45,609 nt of DNA from Xanthobacteraceae bacterium (GTDB lineage Bacteria; Pseudomonadota; Alphaproteobacteria; Rhizobiales; Xanthobacteraceae): NCBI GenBank assembly GCA_004297465.1, contig SCUB01000005.1:1-45609 (forward strand), given 5' to 3'. The translations under genes were made by a program, and so were the position numbers. How positions within the stretch are numbered: the first letter of the stretch is position 1; every line of letters starts with the position of its first letter. The notes under the pieces were generated by a model. It saw only the letters and a program-made list of their open reading frames with translations. It was not told the DNA's origin and searched no databases. Shown piece after piece: positions 38,524 through 45,609 of the stretch.

Positions 38524-38844
38524 ATGACTGCAGCAGGAAAAACTGTAACGCGCGTGGACCTCTGCGAGGCGGTCTACCAGAAGGTTGGATTGTCGCGGAC
38601 CGAATCCGCGGCCTTCGTTGAGCTTGTGCTCAAGGAAATCACCGACTGCCTCGAGCGCGGCGAAACCGTCAAACTATCGTCGTTCGGATCGTTCATCGTG
38701 CGCAGCAAGGGCGAGCGCATTGGCCGCAACCCCAAGACCGGAACCGAGGTGCCGATCTCACCGCGCCGGGTCATGGTGTTCAAGCCGTCCGCGATCCTCA
38801 AGCAGCGCATCAACGGCGCCGGGAATTCCGGCAGCCAGGACTGA
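38524..38844 (+). CDS. ihfA: Integration host factor subunit alpha
   Basis: IHF-alpha pairs with IHF-beta to bend DNA sharply at promoters and recombination sites. The 106-residue protein has '[33 protein letters not shown]', '[44 protein letters not shown]', including the DNA-intercalating Pro in the GRNPKTG arm. ATG 38524 gives [13 protein letters not shown]. The merR gene follows after 18 bases, the usual arrangement in this order. Confidence 0.96.
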   Translation: MTAAGKTVTRVDLCEAVYQKVGLSRTESAAFVELVLKEITDCLERGETVKLSSFGSFIVRSKGERIGRNPKTGTEVPISPRRVMVFKPSAILKQRINGAGNSGSQD

Positions 38845-38862
38845 GCGCCCATTTAGGGGAGC

Positions 38863-39405
38863 ATGCATTTGGACAAGGCGCCGGATGCATTCCGCACCAT
38901 CAGCGAGGCCGCCGAGGAACTCGACGTGCCGCAGCATGTGCTGCGGTTCTGGGAAACTCGTTTTGCCCAGATCAAGCCGATGAAGCGTAGCGGCGGACGG
39001 CGTTATTACCGTCCCGAGGATGTCGATCTGCTGCGCGGCATCCGCCACCTTCTGTACGGCCAGGGCTACACCATTCGCGGCGTGCAGCGCATCCTGCGCG
39101 AGCAGGGCGCGCGCGCGGTGCAGGCCATCGCCCATGGCGGTCCGCTGCCCGCGGGAGGGCCTGGCGAGGCCGGCGAGGATGATCACGGCGAGATCCAGGC
39201 CGGCGAGGCCGCCGCGGCGCCCGCTCTGGTGGAACCAAGCGTCATCGAGCCGCCGCCGCCGCAGCGGCCGCCCGTGATGGCCGAACCGCCGGCGGCAACG
39301 TCCCGTGGCCGGCTGCGCCGCGAGGATATCCGCAAGCTTGAGGCGACCCTGCACGAACTGACCGAGTGCCGGCGCCTGATTGAAGTCGGGATCGATCCGG
39401 CCTGA
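38863..39405 (+). CDS. MerR-family transcriptional regulator
   Basis: This 180-residue protein has an N-terminal MerR helix-turn-helix ('[69 protein letters not shown]'). A long Pro/Ala/Glu-rich linker leads to a short C-terminal helix ('[26 protein letters not shown]') that probably dimerises. It has no cysteine pair for metal sensing. It is co-oriented and close to ihfA, as in many alphaproteobacteria. The role is not established; control of the ihfA operon is possible. Confidence 0.9.
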   Translation: MHLDKAPDAFRTISEAAEELDVPQHVLRFWETRFAQIKPMKRSGGRRYYRPEDVDLLRGIRHLLYGQGYTIRGVQRILREQGARAVQAIAHGGPLPAGGPGEAGEDDHGEIQAGEAAAAPALVEPSVIEPPPPQRPPVMAEPPAATSRGRLRREDIRKLEATLHELTECRRLIEVGIDPA

Positions 39406-39438
39406 GCGGCCCACGCTTCCTGTTATCTTTTTGTAGGG

Positions 39439-39473
39439 GCACGATCTTTTCCGGGAATCCGGTCTTACTTTCC
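39439..39473. repeat. Degenerate copy of the GCATGATC-type dispersed repeat
   Basis: GCACGATCTTTTCCGGGAAT and the following CCGGTCTTACTTTCC differ at only a few positions from the right half of the repeat seen at 14504-14545 in the other orientation. It lies just after the merR stop. Confidence 0.45.
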
Positions 39474-39548
39474 AGTCTCCTGGCCGCAATGGAGTGTGGC
39501 CAAGCCGATCCGATATTTGCTAAAGGATAGGCACGGTGGGGTTGCTGA

Positions 39549-39571
39549 CCGGCGCCCGAGGCAGGCGCCGG
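39549..39571 (+). other. Hairpin in the leader of the acyl carrier protein gene
   Basis: CCGGCGCC (39549-39556) pairs with GGCGCCGG (39564-39571) across the loop CGAGGCA. It ends 35 bases before the ATG at 39607 and has no T tract. It could be a leader structure or a weak attenuator. Confidence 0.4.
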
Positions 39572-39606
39572 AAGCGGGACGTGTTGGCATCGACGAGGGG
39601 TTCTAG

Positions 39607-39870
39607 ATGGCTGAAGTTGCTGAAATGATCATCGGGTTCATCGCCAAGGAGGTGAAGAAGGATCCGGGCGAGATCAAGCCGGGCGATCACATTACCGATC
39701 TCGGCCTCGACTCTTTCAGCGTGATCGAGCTGACGTTCGCCATCGAGGAAGCCTTCGATATCGAGGTGCCCTACAACGCCAACAGCGCCGAGAAATTCGA
39801 GACCGTGAACGATCTGATCCAGGCTGTCGAACAGCTGGTGGCGGACAAGAAGAAACTGGCCTCGGCGTGA
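39607..39870 (+). CDS. Acyl carrier protein (second, specialised type)
   Basis: This 87-residue ACP has the phosphopantetheine serine in 'DLGLDSFSVIELTFAIEEAFDIEVPY' (Ser36). The usual motif is DSLxxVEL; here Ser-Phe-Ser replaces Ser-Leu, unlike the housekeeping AcpP. It is shorter than AcpXL and does not match NodF closely. Its stop overlaps the GTG start of the downstream ketoacyl synthase in GTGA, so the pair is made together. It probably carries a dedicated acyl chain for that synthase; the product is unknown. Activation by AcpS is expected. Confidence 0.9.
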   Translation: MAEVAEMIIGFIAKEVKKDPGEIKPGDHITDLGLDSFSVIELTFAIEEAFDIEVPYNANSAEKFETVNDLIQAVEQLVADKKKLASA

Positions 39871-41078
39871 ACAGGGTTGTCATCACCGGCATGGGCGTGC
39901 TGGCGCCCATCGGTCAGACTGTCGCCGATTACTGGAACGCGCTGGTGGCCGGAACGGTCGGCTTCGCCGCGCCGACCTTCGCCGAGTCCAGTCGCGTCAA
40001 CACCCGGGTCATCGGCGAACTGAAGAATTTCGATGCGTCCGCGCACCTGACGTCGTCCCAGGCCGGGATGATGGACCGCGTGTCGCAGATCATGGTTGCC
40101 GCGGCCAAGCAGGCGGTGGCCCACGCCGGGCTGGCCATGAACAACGGCGTGGCTGAACGCACCGCCGCCATCATCGGAACCGGGGCCGGCGGCCTGACGA
40201 CGATCGACGAGTCGCTGCGCAAGCTTTACGTCGACAATGCGCGGCTGCATCCGCTCACCATTCCCAAGGTGATGGTCAATGCTCCCGCCAGCCAGGTCTC
40301 GATGGCCTGCGGCATCAAGGGGCCGGCCTTCGTCATCGCCAGCGCCTGTGCCTCGTCCACCCACGCTATGGGCGTCGCCTTCAACATGGTGCGCAGCGGC
40401 GTGGTGTCCTGCGCGCTCACGGGCGGCACCGAATCGTGCGTCTCCACCGGCTCGGTCAAGGGCTGGGAGGCGATGCGCATCCTGGCGCCCGATACCTGCC
40501 GGCCGTTTTCCAGGGATCGCAAGGGCCTGGTGCTCGCCGAGGGCGCGGCGGCGCTTATCTTCGAGACGCTCGATCACGCCCGCGCGCGCGGCGCCGACAT
40601 CCTCGCCGAGGTGGCCGGCTTCGGCATGAGTTCGGACGCCCACGACCTGACCTCGCCCGACGTCGGCGGCATGACCCGCGCCATCGCGGGCGCGCTGGCG
40701 GATGCGGGCCTTTCGCCCGACGCCGTCGATTACGTCAACGCCCACGGCACCGGCACCACCGCCAACGACGCCTCGGAGACGACGGCGTTGCACCAGGTGT
40801 TCGGGCCATACGCCCGCAAGCTGGCGATCTCCTCGACCAAGTCGATGGTCGGCCACGCGCTGGGGGCGGCCGGCGCGCTTGAGCAGGTCGCGGCCGTCAT
40901 GGCGCTGCGTGACGGCATCGTGCCGCCGACCATGAACTATCTTGAACCCGATCCGGCCTGCGATCTCGACTACGTGCCCAACGAGGCGCGCCGCAAGCCG
41001 ATCAAGGTGGCGCTGAACAACTCGTTCGCGTTCGGCGGCCTCAACGCGGCGCTGCTGACGCGCCGATTTGACGCCTGA
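39867..41078 (+). CDS. Beta-ketoacyl-ACP synthase, FabF-like
   Basis: This 403-residue condensing enzyme has the KAS I/II triad: Cys161 in 'VIASACASSTHAMGVA', His in 'VNAHGTGTTANDASET' and His in 'STKSMVGHALGAAGALE', plus 'NNSFAFGGLNAALL' near the end. It starts at a GTG inside the ACP stop. Being paired with its own ACP and apart from other fab genes, it is more likely a specialised elongase (very-long-chain, lipid A or other lipid acyl groups) than the housekeeping FabF. This is inference from context. Confidence 0.93.
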   Translation: MNRVVITGMGVLAPIGQTVADYWNALVAGTVGFAAPTFAESSRVNTRVIGELKNFDASAHLTSSQAGMMDRVSQIMVAAAKQAVAHAGLAMNNGVAERTAAIIGTGAGGLTTIDESLRKLYVDNARLHPLTIPKVMVNAPASQVSMACGIKGPAFVIASACASSTHAMGVAFNMVRSGVVSCALTGGTESCVSTGSVKGWEAMRILAPDTCRPFSRDRKGLVLAEGAAALIFETLDHARARGADILAEVAGFGMSSDAHDLTSPDVGGMTRAIAGALADAGLSPDAVDYVNAHGTGTTANDASETTALHQVFGPYARKLAISSTKSMVGHALGAAGALEQVAAVMALRDGIVPPTMNYLEPDPACDLDYVPNEARRKPIKVALNNSFAFGGLNAALLTRRFDA

Positions 41079-41080
41079 GC

Positions 41081-41102
41081 GCCACGGCCAAAAAGCCGTG
41101 GC
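41081..41102 (+). terminator. Hairpin after the ketoacyl synthase gene, weak terminator candidate
   Basis: GCCACGGC and GCCGTGGC (41081-41088, 41095-41102) close loop CAAAAA directly after the TGA. No T tract follows, so termination would be weak or Rho-aided. Confidence 0.4.
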
Positions 41103-41162
41103 CAGGAACCGGAATGCGGGGTCCTTGCGCCGCGCTCCTTTGCCCGCTAGAGCAAGGGCCGG

Positions 41163-41240
41163 CGGAGCGTAGCGCAGCCCGGTTAGCGCACCAGTCTGGG
41201 GGACTGGGGGTCGCGAGTTCAAATCTCGCCGCTCCGACCA
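41163..41240 (+). tRNA. tRNA-Pro (anticodon GGG)
   Basis: The acceptor stem CGGAGCG (41163-41169) pairs with CGCTCCG (41230-41236), followed by discriminator A and an encoded CCA (41238-41240). The D arm begins at GCGC; the anticodon stem CCAGT/ACTGG encloses loop CTGGGGG with anticodon GGG, reading CCC. The T arm is GCGAG-TTCAAAT-CTCGC. All arms fold cleanly. No integrase or duplicated tRNA 3' end is seen nearby. Confidence 0.97.
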
Positions 41241-41274
41241 ATTAACCCCTCCGAAGATCTCACCTGCCGGCTCC

Positions 41275-41730
41275 ATGACGACGTTCCAGCCGCAAGACCC
41301 GCAGTTCGCCGCGCGCGTGCGCGACAGCTTCGCGCGCCAGGGCGCGATGCGCACCATCGGCGCCAGCATCGCGCGCGTTGTCCCCGGCGAGGTCGAGCTG
41401 ACACTGCCGCATTCGCCAGCGCTCACCCAGCAGCACGGCTTCCTGCATGCCGGCATGGTGACGGCGGCGCTGGACAGCGCCTGCGGCTATGCCGCGTTCT
41501 CGCTGATGCCGGCGGAAGCCGCGGTGCTGACCATCGAGTTCAAGGTCAACCTCCTGGCGCCGGCCAAGGGCGAGACGTTCCGCATCACTGGCCGCGTCAT
41601 CAAGCCGGGGCGCACCATCACCGTCACCGAAGGGCAGGCGTTCGCGAATGACGGCGGCGCGGAAAAGCTGATCGCCACCATGTCGGCGACCATCATGACG
41701 GTCATCGGCCGCGCCGGCGTGACGGGCTAA
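41275..41730 (+). CDS. PaaI-like hotdog-fold thioesterase
   Basis: This 151-residue protein has the hotdog layout: 'MRTIGASIARVVPGEVELTLPHSPALTQQHGFLHAGMVTAALDSACGYAAFSL', where 'QQHGFLHAGMV' is the PaaI/DUF4442-like signature with the conserved HG and the later Asp. 'LTIEFKVNLLAPAKGETFRITGRVIKPGRTITVTEG' forms the sheet. Such enzymes hydrolyse acyl- or aryl-CoA. The substrate is unknown. It stands between the tRNA and tyrS and shows no operon partners. Confidence 0.88.
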   Translation: MTTFQPQDPQFAARVRDSFARQGAMRTIGASIARVVPGEVELTLPHSPALTQQHGFLHAGMVTAALDSACGYAAFSLMPAEAAVLTIEFKVNLLAPAKGETFRITGRVIKPGRTITVTEGQAFANDGGAEKLIATMSATIMTVIGRAGVTG

Positions 41731-41792
41731 GACTGAAGAGTTGCGGGCGGGCAGGAACCGGCGCGTCATTGCCGGGCGCAGACCTTTCCATT

Positions 41793-41876
41793 CGTCATTG
41801 CCGGGCTCGACCCGGCAATCCATCAAGGGAAGATTCTTCATCAGATGGATGCCCGGGTCGAGCCCCGGGCATGACG
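41793..41876. repeat. Dispersed composite palindromic element, complete copy
   Basis: Two hairpins lie inside a larger palindrome. ATTGCCGGG-ctcga-CCCGGCAAT spans 41797-41819 and ATGCCCGGG-tcgagc-CCCGGGCAT spans 41849-41872. The ends CGTCAT and ATGACG are complementary, as are the inner flanks CCATC and GATGG. It sits between the convergent thioesterase and tyrS genes and may stop both transcripts. A related extra half-unit, CGTCATTGCCGGGCG, lies at 41764-41778. Confidence 0.88.
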
Positions 41877-41900
41877 AGGGTACATTACGCGTCGCGCGCG

Positions 41901-43154
41901 TCACACCGGCCTGAGCAGCACGTGGCGCTTCTTGCCGAGCGACAGCTTGACGACGCCCTCGGGCGTGAGGCTGGCGGCGCTCAGCGCCGCCTTCTCGTCG
42001 GTCACCGCCTGATCGTTGACGCGGATGCCGCCGGCCTTGATCTGGCGCCGCGCCTCGCCATTGGAGGCGACAAGCCCGGCTTTGACAAAGGCATTAAGCA
42101 CGCCGAAGCCGGCGTCCAGCTCGGCGCGCGGAATTTCGACGGTCGGCAGCGATTGCGCAAGCTGGCCTTCCTCGAAGGTCTTGCGGGCGGTAGCCTCGGC
42201 CTCCTCGGCCGCCTTGCCGCCGTGCATCAGCGCGGTTGCCTCGGTCGCCAGCACCTTCTTGGCCTCGTTGATCTCGGCGCCCTGCAAGGCCGCGAGACGC
42301 GCGATCTCGTCGAGCGGCAACACGGTGAACAGTTTGAGGAAGCGCACTACGTCGCCGTCCTCGGTGTTGCGCCAGAACTGCCAGTAATCGTAGGGGCTCA
42401 CGCGGTCGGCGTTGAGCCACACCGCGCCGGCCGCGGTCTTGCCCATCTTGGCGCCGGAGGCGGTGGTGAGCAGCGGCGTGGTCAGCGCGAACAGCTGCGC
42501 GTTGGCCATGCGGCGGCCGAGGTCGATGCCGTTGACGATGTTGCCCCACTGGTCGGAGCCGCCCATCTGCAGCACGCAGCCATGGCGCTTGTAGAGCTCG
42601 ACGAAGTCGTAGGCCTGCAGGATCATGTAGTTGAATTCGAGGAACGACAGCTCGTGCTGGCGCTCCAGCCGCAACTTAACCGAATCGAACGCCAGCATGC
42701 GGTTGACCGAGAAGTGGCGGCCGACGTCGCGCAGGAAGTCGATGTAGTTGAGGCCGTTGAGCCACGCGGCATTGTTGGCCATCAGCGCATCGGTGGCCCC
42801 GTCGCCGAAGGTGAGGAACTTGTCGAACACGGTACGGATGCCGGCGAGGTTGGCCTCGATGTCGGCGTCGGTCAAAAGCTTGCGGCTCTCGTCCTTGCCG
42901 GAGGGGTCGCCGACGCGGGTGGTGCCGCCGCCCATCAGCGCGATCGGCTTGTGGCCGGTCCGCTGCAGCCAGTACAGCAGCATGATCGGCAAGAGCGAGC
43001 CGACATGCAGGGAGGACGCGGTGCAGTCGAATCCGATATAAGCCGTGACCGGCCCCTTGGCGGCGAGCGCGTCGAGGGCCTCCGGCTCCGACACCTGGTG
43101 GATGAAGCCACGGGCCTGCAGCACGTTGAGGAAGTCGGATTTAAAGGCGCTCAT
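41901..43154 (-). CDS. tyrS: Tyrosyl-tRNA synthetase
   Basis: TyrS charges tRNA-Tyr. The 417-residue class I enzyme has the HIGH-type motif '[13 protein letters not shown]' (50-53), '[13 protein letters not shown]', '[17 protein letters not shown]', the KMSKS-type motif '[14 protein letters not shown]' and a C-terminal S4 RNA-binding domain ('[18 protein letters not shown]'). The second KMSKS serine is Thr, which many TyrRS tolerate. ATG 43152-43154 gives [12 protein letters not shown]; the frame open to 43289 lacks support. It is divergent from anmK, in 91 bases. Confidence 0.96.
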   Translation of the reverse strand: MSAFKSDFLNVLQARGFIHQVSEPEALDALAAKGPVTAYIGFDCTASSLHVGSLLPIMLLYWLQRTGHKPIALMGGGTTRVGDPSGKDESRKLLTDADIEANLAGIRTVFDKFLTFGDGATDALMANNAAWLNGLNYIDFLRDVGRHFSVNRMLAFDSVKLRLERQHELSFLEFNYMILQAYDFVELYKRHGCVLQMGGSDQWGNIVNGIDLGRRMANAQLFALTTPLLTTASGAKMGKTAAGAVWLNADRVSPYDYWQFWRNTEDGDVVRFLKLFTVLPLDEIARLAALQGAEINEAKKVLATEATALMHGGKAAEEAEATARKTFEEGQLAQSLPTVEIPRAELDAGFGVLNAFVKAGLVASNGEARRQIKAGGIRVNDQAVTDEKAALSAASLTPEGVVKLSLGKKRHVLLRPV

Positions 43155-43245
43155 GTCAGGTCCGGCCGCAAAGGCTGTGATAACAGGGCCTTGGGTGTAA
43201 CAGGTCTTGGGGCACGGATTCAACCGAGGAAGCGGGGCGCGGGGC

Positions 43246-44337
43246 ATGCGTGCGATCGGTCTGATGAGCGGAACGTCGCTGGATGGCATCGACGTGGCGC
43301 TGGTCGAGACCGACGGCGAAACGGCGGCGCCGGGGCCGGCCGCTACCTATCCGTATGCCGAGGCGGAACGGGCGCTGCTCGTCCGGGCGCTGGACGCGGC
43401 GCGCACGCTCGCCGACCGTGCGGCGCGGCCCGGTCTTTTGGCCGAGGCCGAGGCGATGCTCACCGCGCGCCATGAGGCGGCGGTGCGGGATTTCTGCGCC
43501 GCGCACGGCTATGCGCTCGATCGCATCGATGTCGTCGGCTTCCACGGTCAGACCGTGCTGCACCGGCCGGAGCGGCGCCTCACCATCCAGCTCGGCGATG
43601 GCGCGCGGCTGGCGCGCGCGCTTGCAATTCCGGTGGTCCATGATTTCCGCGCCGCCGACGTCGCCGCGGGCGGGCAGGGCGCGCCGCTGGTGCCGGTGTT
43701 CCATCGCGCGCTGGTGCGCGCGCTCGGCGGGACGGGGCCGGTCGCGGTGCTCAATATCGGCGGCGTCGCCAATATCAGCTACATCGACGGCGAGACGCTG
43801 ATCGCCTGCGACACCGGCCCGGGCAACGCGCTGCTCGATGATTTCATGGCGCGCCGCACCGGCAAGCCGCTCGACCGCGATGGTGCCTGCGCCGCGCGCG
43901 GGCGCGCCGACAAGGACTGGCTCGCGCGCGCGCTGGCGCAGCCGTTCTTCGAGGGCGCGCCGCCGAAGTCGCTCGACCGCGACGATTTCGCCGCGCTGTC
44001 GGTGGAGGCGATGACGACCGAGGACGGCGCGGCGACGCTTGCCGCCTTCACCGCGCGAGGCGTCGCGCGCGTCGTGCCGCTGTTGCCGCGCGCGCCTGTG
44101 CGCTGGATCGTGGTCGGCGGCGGAGCGCATAATCCGGTGCTGATGGAGCTGCTGGCCGAGGCCCTGGCGCCCGCGCCGGTTGTTACGGGCGCGTCGCTCG
44201 GCTGGAACGGCGACGCCATCGAGGCGCAGGCGTTCGCGTTTCTTGCCGTGCGCAGTCTCAGGGGCCTGCCACTGACTTATCCTGCAACGACCGGCGTTCC
44301 AGCGCCGCTTTGCGGTGGCGTGCTGGCGCGGCCGTAA
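43246..44337 (+). CDS. anmK: Anhydro-N-acetylmuramic acid kinase
   Basis: AnmK phosphorylates and opens 1,6-anhydro-MurNAc recovered from peptidoglycan turnover, feeding it back to cell-wall precursors. The 363-residue protein begins '[21 protein letters not shown]' (ATP-binding loop). It has '[27 protein letters not shown]', '[20 protein letters not shown]', '[14 protein letters not shown]', '[15 protein letters not shown]' and '[12 protein letters not shown]', all typical. ATG 43246 is fixed by that N-terminus. It is divergent from tyrS. Confidence 0.96.
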   Translation: MRAIGLMSGTSLDGIDVALVETDGETAAPGPAATYPYAEAERALLVRALDAARTLADRAARPGLLAEAEAMLTARHEAAVRDFCAAHGYALDRIDVVGFHGQTVLHRPERRLTIQLGDGARLARALAIPVVHDFRAADVAAGGQGAPLVPVFHRALVRALGGTGPVAVLNIGGVANISYIDGETLIACDTGPGNALLDDFMARRTGKPLDRDGACAARGRADKDWLARALAQPFFEGAPPKSLDRDDFAALSVEAMTTEDGAATLAAFTARGVARVVPLLPRAPVRWIVVGGGAHNPVLMELLAEALAPAPVVTGASLGWNGDAIEAQAFAFLAVRSLRGLPLTYPATTGVPAPLCGGVLARP

Positions 44338-44360
44338 GGGCACGCGCGACCCCTTCCGCT

Positions 44361-44496
44361 CGTCATGCCCGGGCTCGACCCGGGCATCCATGCGGCGTTT
44401 CCACGAAAGGAAAGGTCCGGAAGGTGGATTGCCGGGTCAAGCCCGGCAATGGCGAATGGATCACCGGGTTACGGCGCTAGGCGCCGGCCCGGTGAT
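44361..44496. repeat. Dispersed palindromic elements, second complete copy plus a third hairpin
   Basis: CGTCATGCCCGGGCTCGACC starts the element; ATGCCCGGG/CCCGGGCAT forms the first hairpin and ATTGCCGGG-tcaag-CCCGGCAAT the second, ending near 44454. Compared with 41793-41876 the two halves are in opposite order. Directly after it ATCACCGGG (44460-44468) pairs with CCCGGTGAT (44488-44496), enclosing an inner GGCGC-tag-GCGCC stem. The cluster fills the gap between the convergent anmK and hydrolase genes. Confidence 0.85.
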
Positions 44497-44529
44497 GAGG
44501 TGCAGGCAAGGCGGGGGCGGCCAAAAGGC

Positions 44530-45177
44530 CTAGCGCACGTTGGCGAGCCGCATGTCGAGATATTCGGTGACCGATTCCATCAGCGGCTCCAGCTTGCCGT
44601 CGAAGAAATGGTTGGCGCTGGGGATGATCTTCTGGTCGATGACGATGCCCTTCTGGGTCTTGAGCTTCTCGACCAGGGTGTTGACGTCCTTTTGCGGCAC
44701 CACCGCGTCCTTCTCGCCATGGACGATCAGGCCCGACGATGGGCACGGCGCGAGGAACGAGAAGTCGTAGAGGTTGGCGGGCGGCGCGATCGAGATGAAG
44801 CCCTCGATCTCCGGGCGGCGCATCAGGAGCTGCATGCCGATCCAGGCGCCGAACGAGAAGCCGGCCACCCAGCAGGCGCGCGCTTCCGGATTGATGGTCT
44901 GGGCCCAGTCGAGCGCGGCGGCGGCATCGGACAGTTCGCCGGTGCCGTGATCGAACGAGCCCTGGCTGCGGCCGACGCCCCGGAAGTTGAAGCGCAGCAC
45001 CGAGAAACCACGATGTACGAAGGCGTAATAGACCTGATAGATGATCTGGTGATTCATGGTGCCGCCGAACTGCGGGTGCGGATGCAGCACCATCGCGATC
45101 GGAGCATTCTTCTGCTTGGCCGGATGATAGCGGCCTTCAATACGACCGGCCGGGCCGGTAAAGATCACTTCAGGCAT
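44530..45177 (-). CDS. Alpha/beta hydrolase (DUF-type, dienelactone-hydrolase-like fold)
   Basis: This 215-residue protein begins MPEVIFTGPAGRIEGRYHPA and has 'APIAMVLHPHPQFGGTMNHQIIYQVYYAFVHRGFSVLRFNFRGVGRSQG', a nucleophile elbow 'VAGFSFGAWIG' (Ser108), Asp in 'IVHGEKDAVVP' and His in 'IPSANHFFDG'. This matches the short alpha/beta hydrolases found in many proteobacteria, whose substrate is unknown. AGGTTG precedes ATG 45175-45177; longer in-frame starts run into the promoter region. It is divergent from a cysteine desulfurase gene, an arrangement I recall from other Hyphomicrobiales. Confidence 0.88.
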   Translation of the reverse strand: MPEVIFTGPAGRIEGRYHPAKQKNAPIAMVLHPHPQFGGTMNHQIIYQVYYAFVHRGFSVLRFNFRGVGRSQGSFDHGTGELSDAAAALDWAQTINPEARACWVAGFSFGAWIGMQLLMRRPEIEGFISIAPPANLYDFSFLAPCPSSGLIVHGEKDAVVPQKDVNTLVEKLKTQKGIVIDQKIIPSANHFFDGKLEPLMESVTEYLDMRLANVR

Positions 45178-45294
45178 TTGTTCAACCTCGGGAACCCGGC
45201 GGCGTTCTAACATGATCCGCAGGGCAAAAAGCAAGCAATTGCGCGCGCGTGCCCAAGCGATTGTCACGCCAGCAGCTTGAAACGGCGGAATAAT

Positions 45295-45327
45295 TTGTAC
45301 GGTACTCAACTATGGTACCAAGGTACC
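45295..45327. promoter_or_regulatory. GGTACC-rich palindromic site at the cysteine desulfurase start
   Basis: TTGTAC, then GGTAC-n9-GTACC (45301-45319), then AAGGTACC (45320-45327) form overlapping inverted and direct repeats ending 4 bases before the ATG at 45332. The AAGG in the last repeat is also the only Shine-Dalgarno candidate. Suf/isc operons in this order are commonly under Rrf2-type repressors, so this is a candidate operator that would also cover the ribosome-binding site. The rest of 45178-45294 shows nothing distinct. Confidence 0.5.
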
Positions 45328-45331
45328 TGAA

Positions 45332-45609
45332 ATGAGCGAGCGAACCTACCTCGACTGGAACGCCACCGCGCCGCTACGGCCGGAGGCGCGCGAGGCCATG
45401 GCGGCGGCCTGGGATGTCGCCGGCAATCCATCGTCGGTGCATGCCGAGGGCCGCGCCGCCCGCCGCGTCCTCGAGGACGCGCGCGCGCTGGTGGCGGCGG
45501 CGCTGGGAACGGTGCCGCGCAACGTCGTGTTCACGTCGGGCGGCACCGAGGCCAATGCGCTGGCGCTCACCCCCGGGCTTGCGGCGCCGCGCGGGGCGGT
45601 GGAGCGGCT
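45332..45609 (+). CDS. Cysteine desulfurase, N-terminal part (runs off the window)
   Basis: The first 92 residues read [20 protein letters not shown], then '[30 protein letters not shown]' and '[15 protein letters not shown]', the N-terminal hallmarks of NifS/IscS-type PLP enzymes that take sulfur from cysteine for iron-sulfur clusters. The PLP lysine and catalytic cysteine lie beyond the end. In related genomes this gene leads the sufBCD operon, which probably follows outside the window. Confidence 0.92.
   Translation, partial: MSERTYLDWNATAPLRPEAREAMAAAWDVAGNPSSVHAEGRAARRVLEDARALVAAALGTVPRNVVFTSGGTEANALALTPGLAAPRGAVER

Noticed and set aside
41163..41300. Genomic island attachment at tRNA-Pro
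   Set aside because: No integrase, no repeat of the tRNA 3' end, and ordinary genes on both sides.

Overview
The window reads as a piece of chromosome from an alphaproteobacterium of the order Hyphomicrobiales (Rhizobiales), most like the Bradyrhizobium, Rhodopseudomonas or Xanthobacteraceae side of the order. The grounds are high GC with strong third-position GC bias; gene orders I know from that group (rpoZ-rsh-pdxJ-acpS-lepB-rnc-era-recO; bpt-RDD-hemB-DUF6163-ldtR-glyA-nrdR-ribD-ribE-ribH-nusB-thiL; DUF177-plsX-fabH-ihfA-merR); a HemB lacking zinc cysteines; and interspersed palindromes whose spurious translation contains the typical 'PGLDPAI' string. The genus cannot be fixed by eye.

Layout. 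1-740: tail of an unidentified gene, a strong terminator, then a small type II toxin-antitoxin locus whose RelE/ParE-like toxin is broken by an in-frame stop. 739-6131: alpha/beta hydrolase, soluble lytic transglycosylase, dapA, mscL, smpB. 6128-7834: a family-5-like uracil-DNA glycosylase overlapping an NYN-domain protein, then a 341-base AT-richer gap. 7835-15414: rpoZ, the stringent-response enzyme rsh, and pdxJ, acpS, lepB, rnc, era, recO, several start-stop coupled. 15408-20686: a small secreted protein, parC, an Nramp transporter, and a divergent HxlR regulator/azoreductase pair. 20801-30678: bpt, RDD protein and hemB on the minus strand, then DUF6163, ldtR, glyA, nrdR and the rib-nusB-thiL operon on plus. 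30685-34239: MFS transporter and the proton-pumping pyrophosphatase. 34343-39405: bamE diverging from a cytochrome bc1 chaperone gene, then DUF177, plsX, fabH, ihfA and a MerR regulator. 39607-41240: a translationally coupled acyl carrier protein/ketoacyl synthase pair and tRNA-Pro(GGG). 41275-45609: hotdog thioesterase, tyrS, anmK, a second alpha/beta hydrolase and the start of a cysteine desulfurase gene with an operator-like palindrome at its start codon.

Most genes are core housekeeping: lysine and cell-wall precursors, cell-wall turnover and muropeptide recycling, RNA processing, (p)ppGpp control, riboflavin/thiamine/PLP/haem cofactors, fatty-acid and phospholipid initiation, and protein quality control (smpB, bpt). 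I see no CRISPR array, prophage, insertion sequence, rRNA or integrase. The second-look items are small: the broken toxin, a ribosome-binding site present in three tandem copies before the RDD gene, operator-like palindromes at the antitoxin, the HxlR/azoR pair and the cysteine desulfurase, the orphan ACP-synthase pair, overlapping UDG and NYN genes, and two families of dispersed palindromes. I found no clear multi-gene system that looks undescribed.
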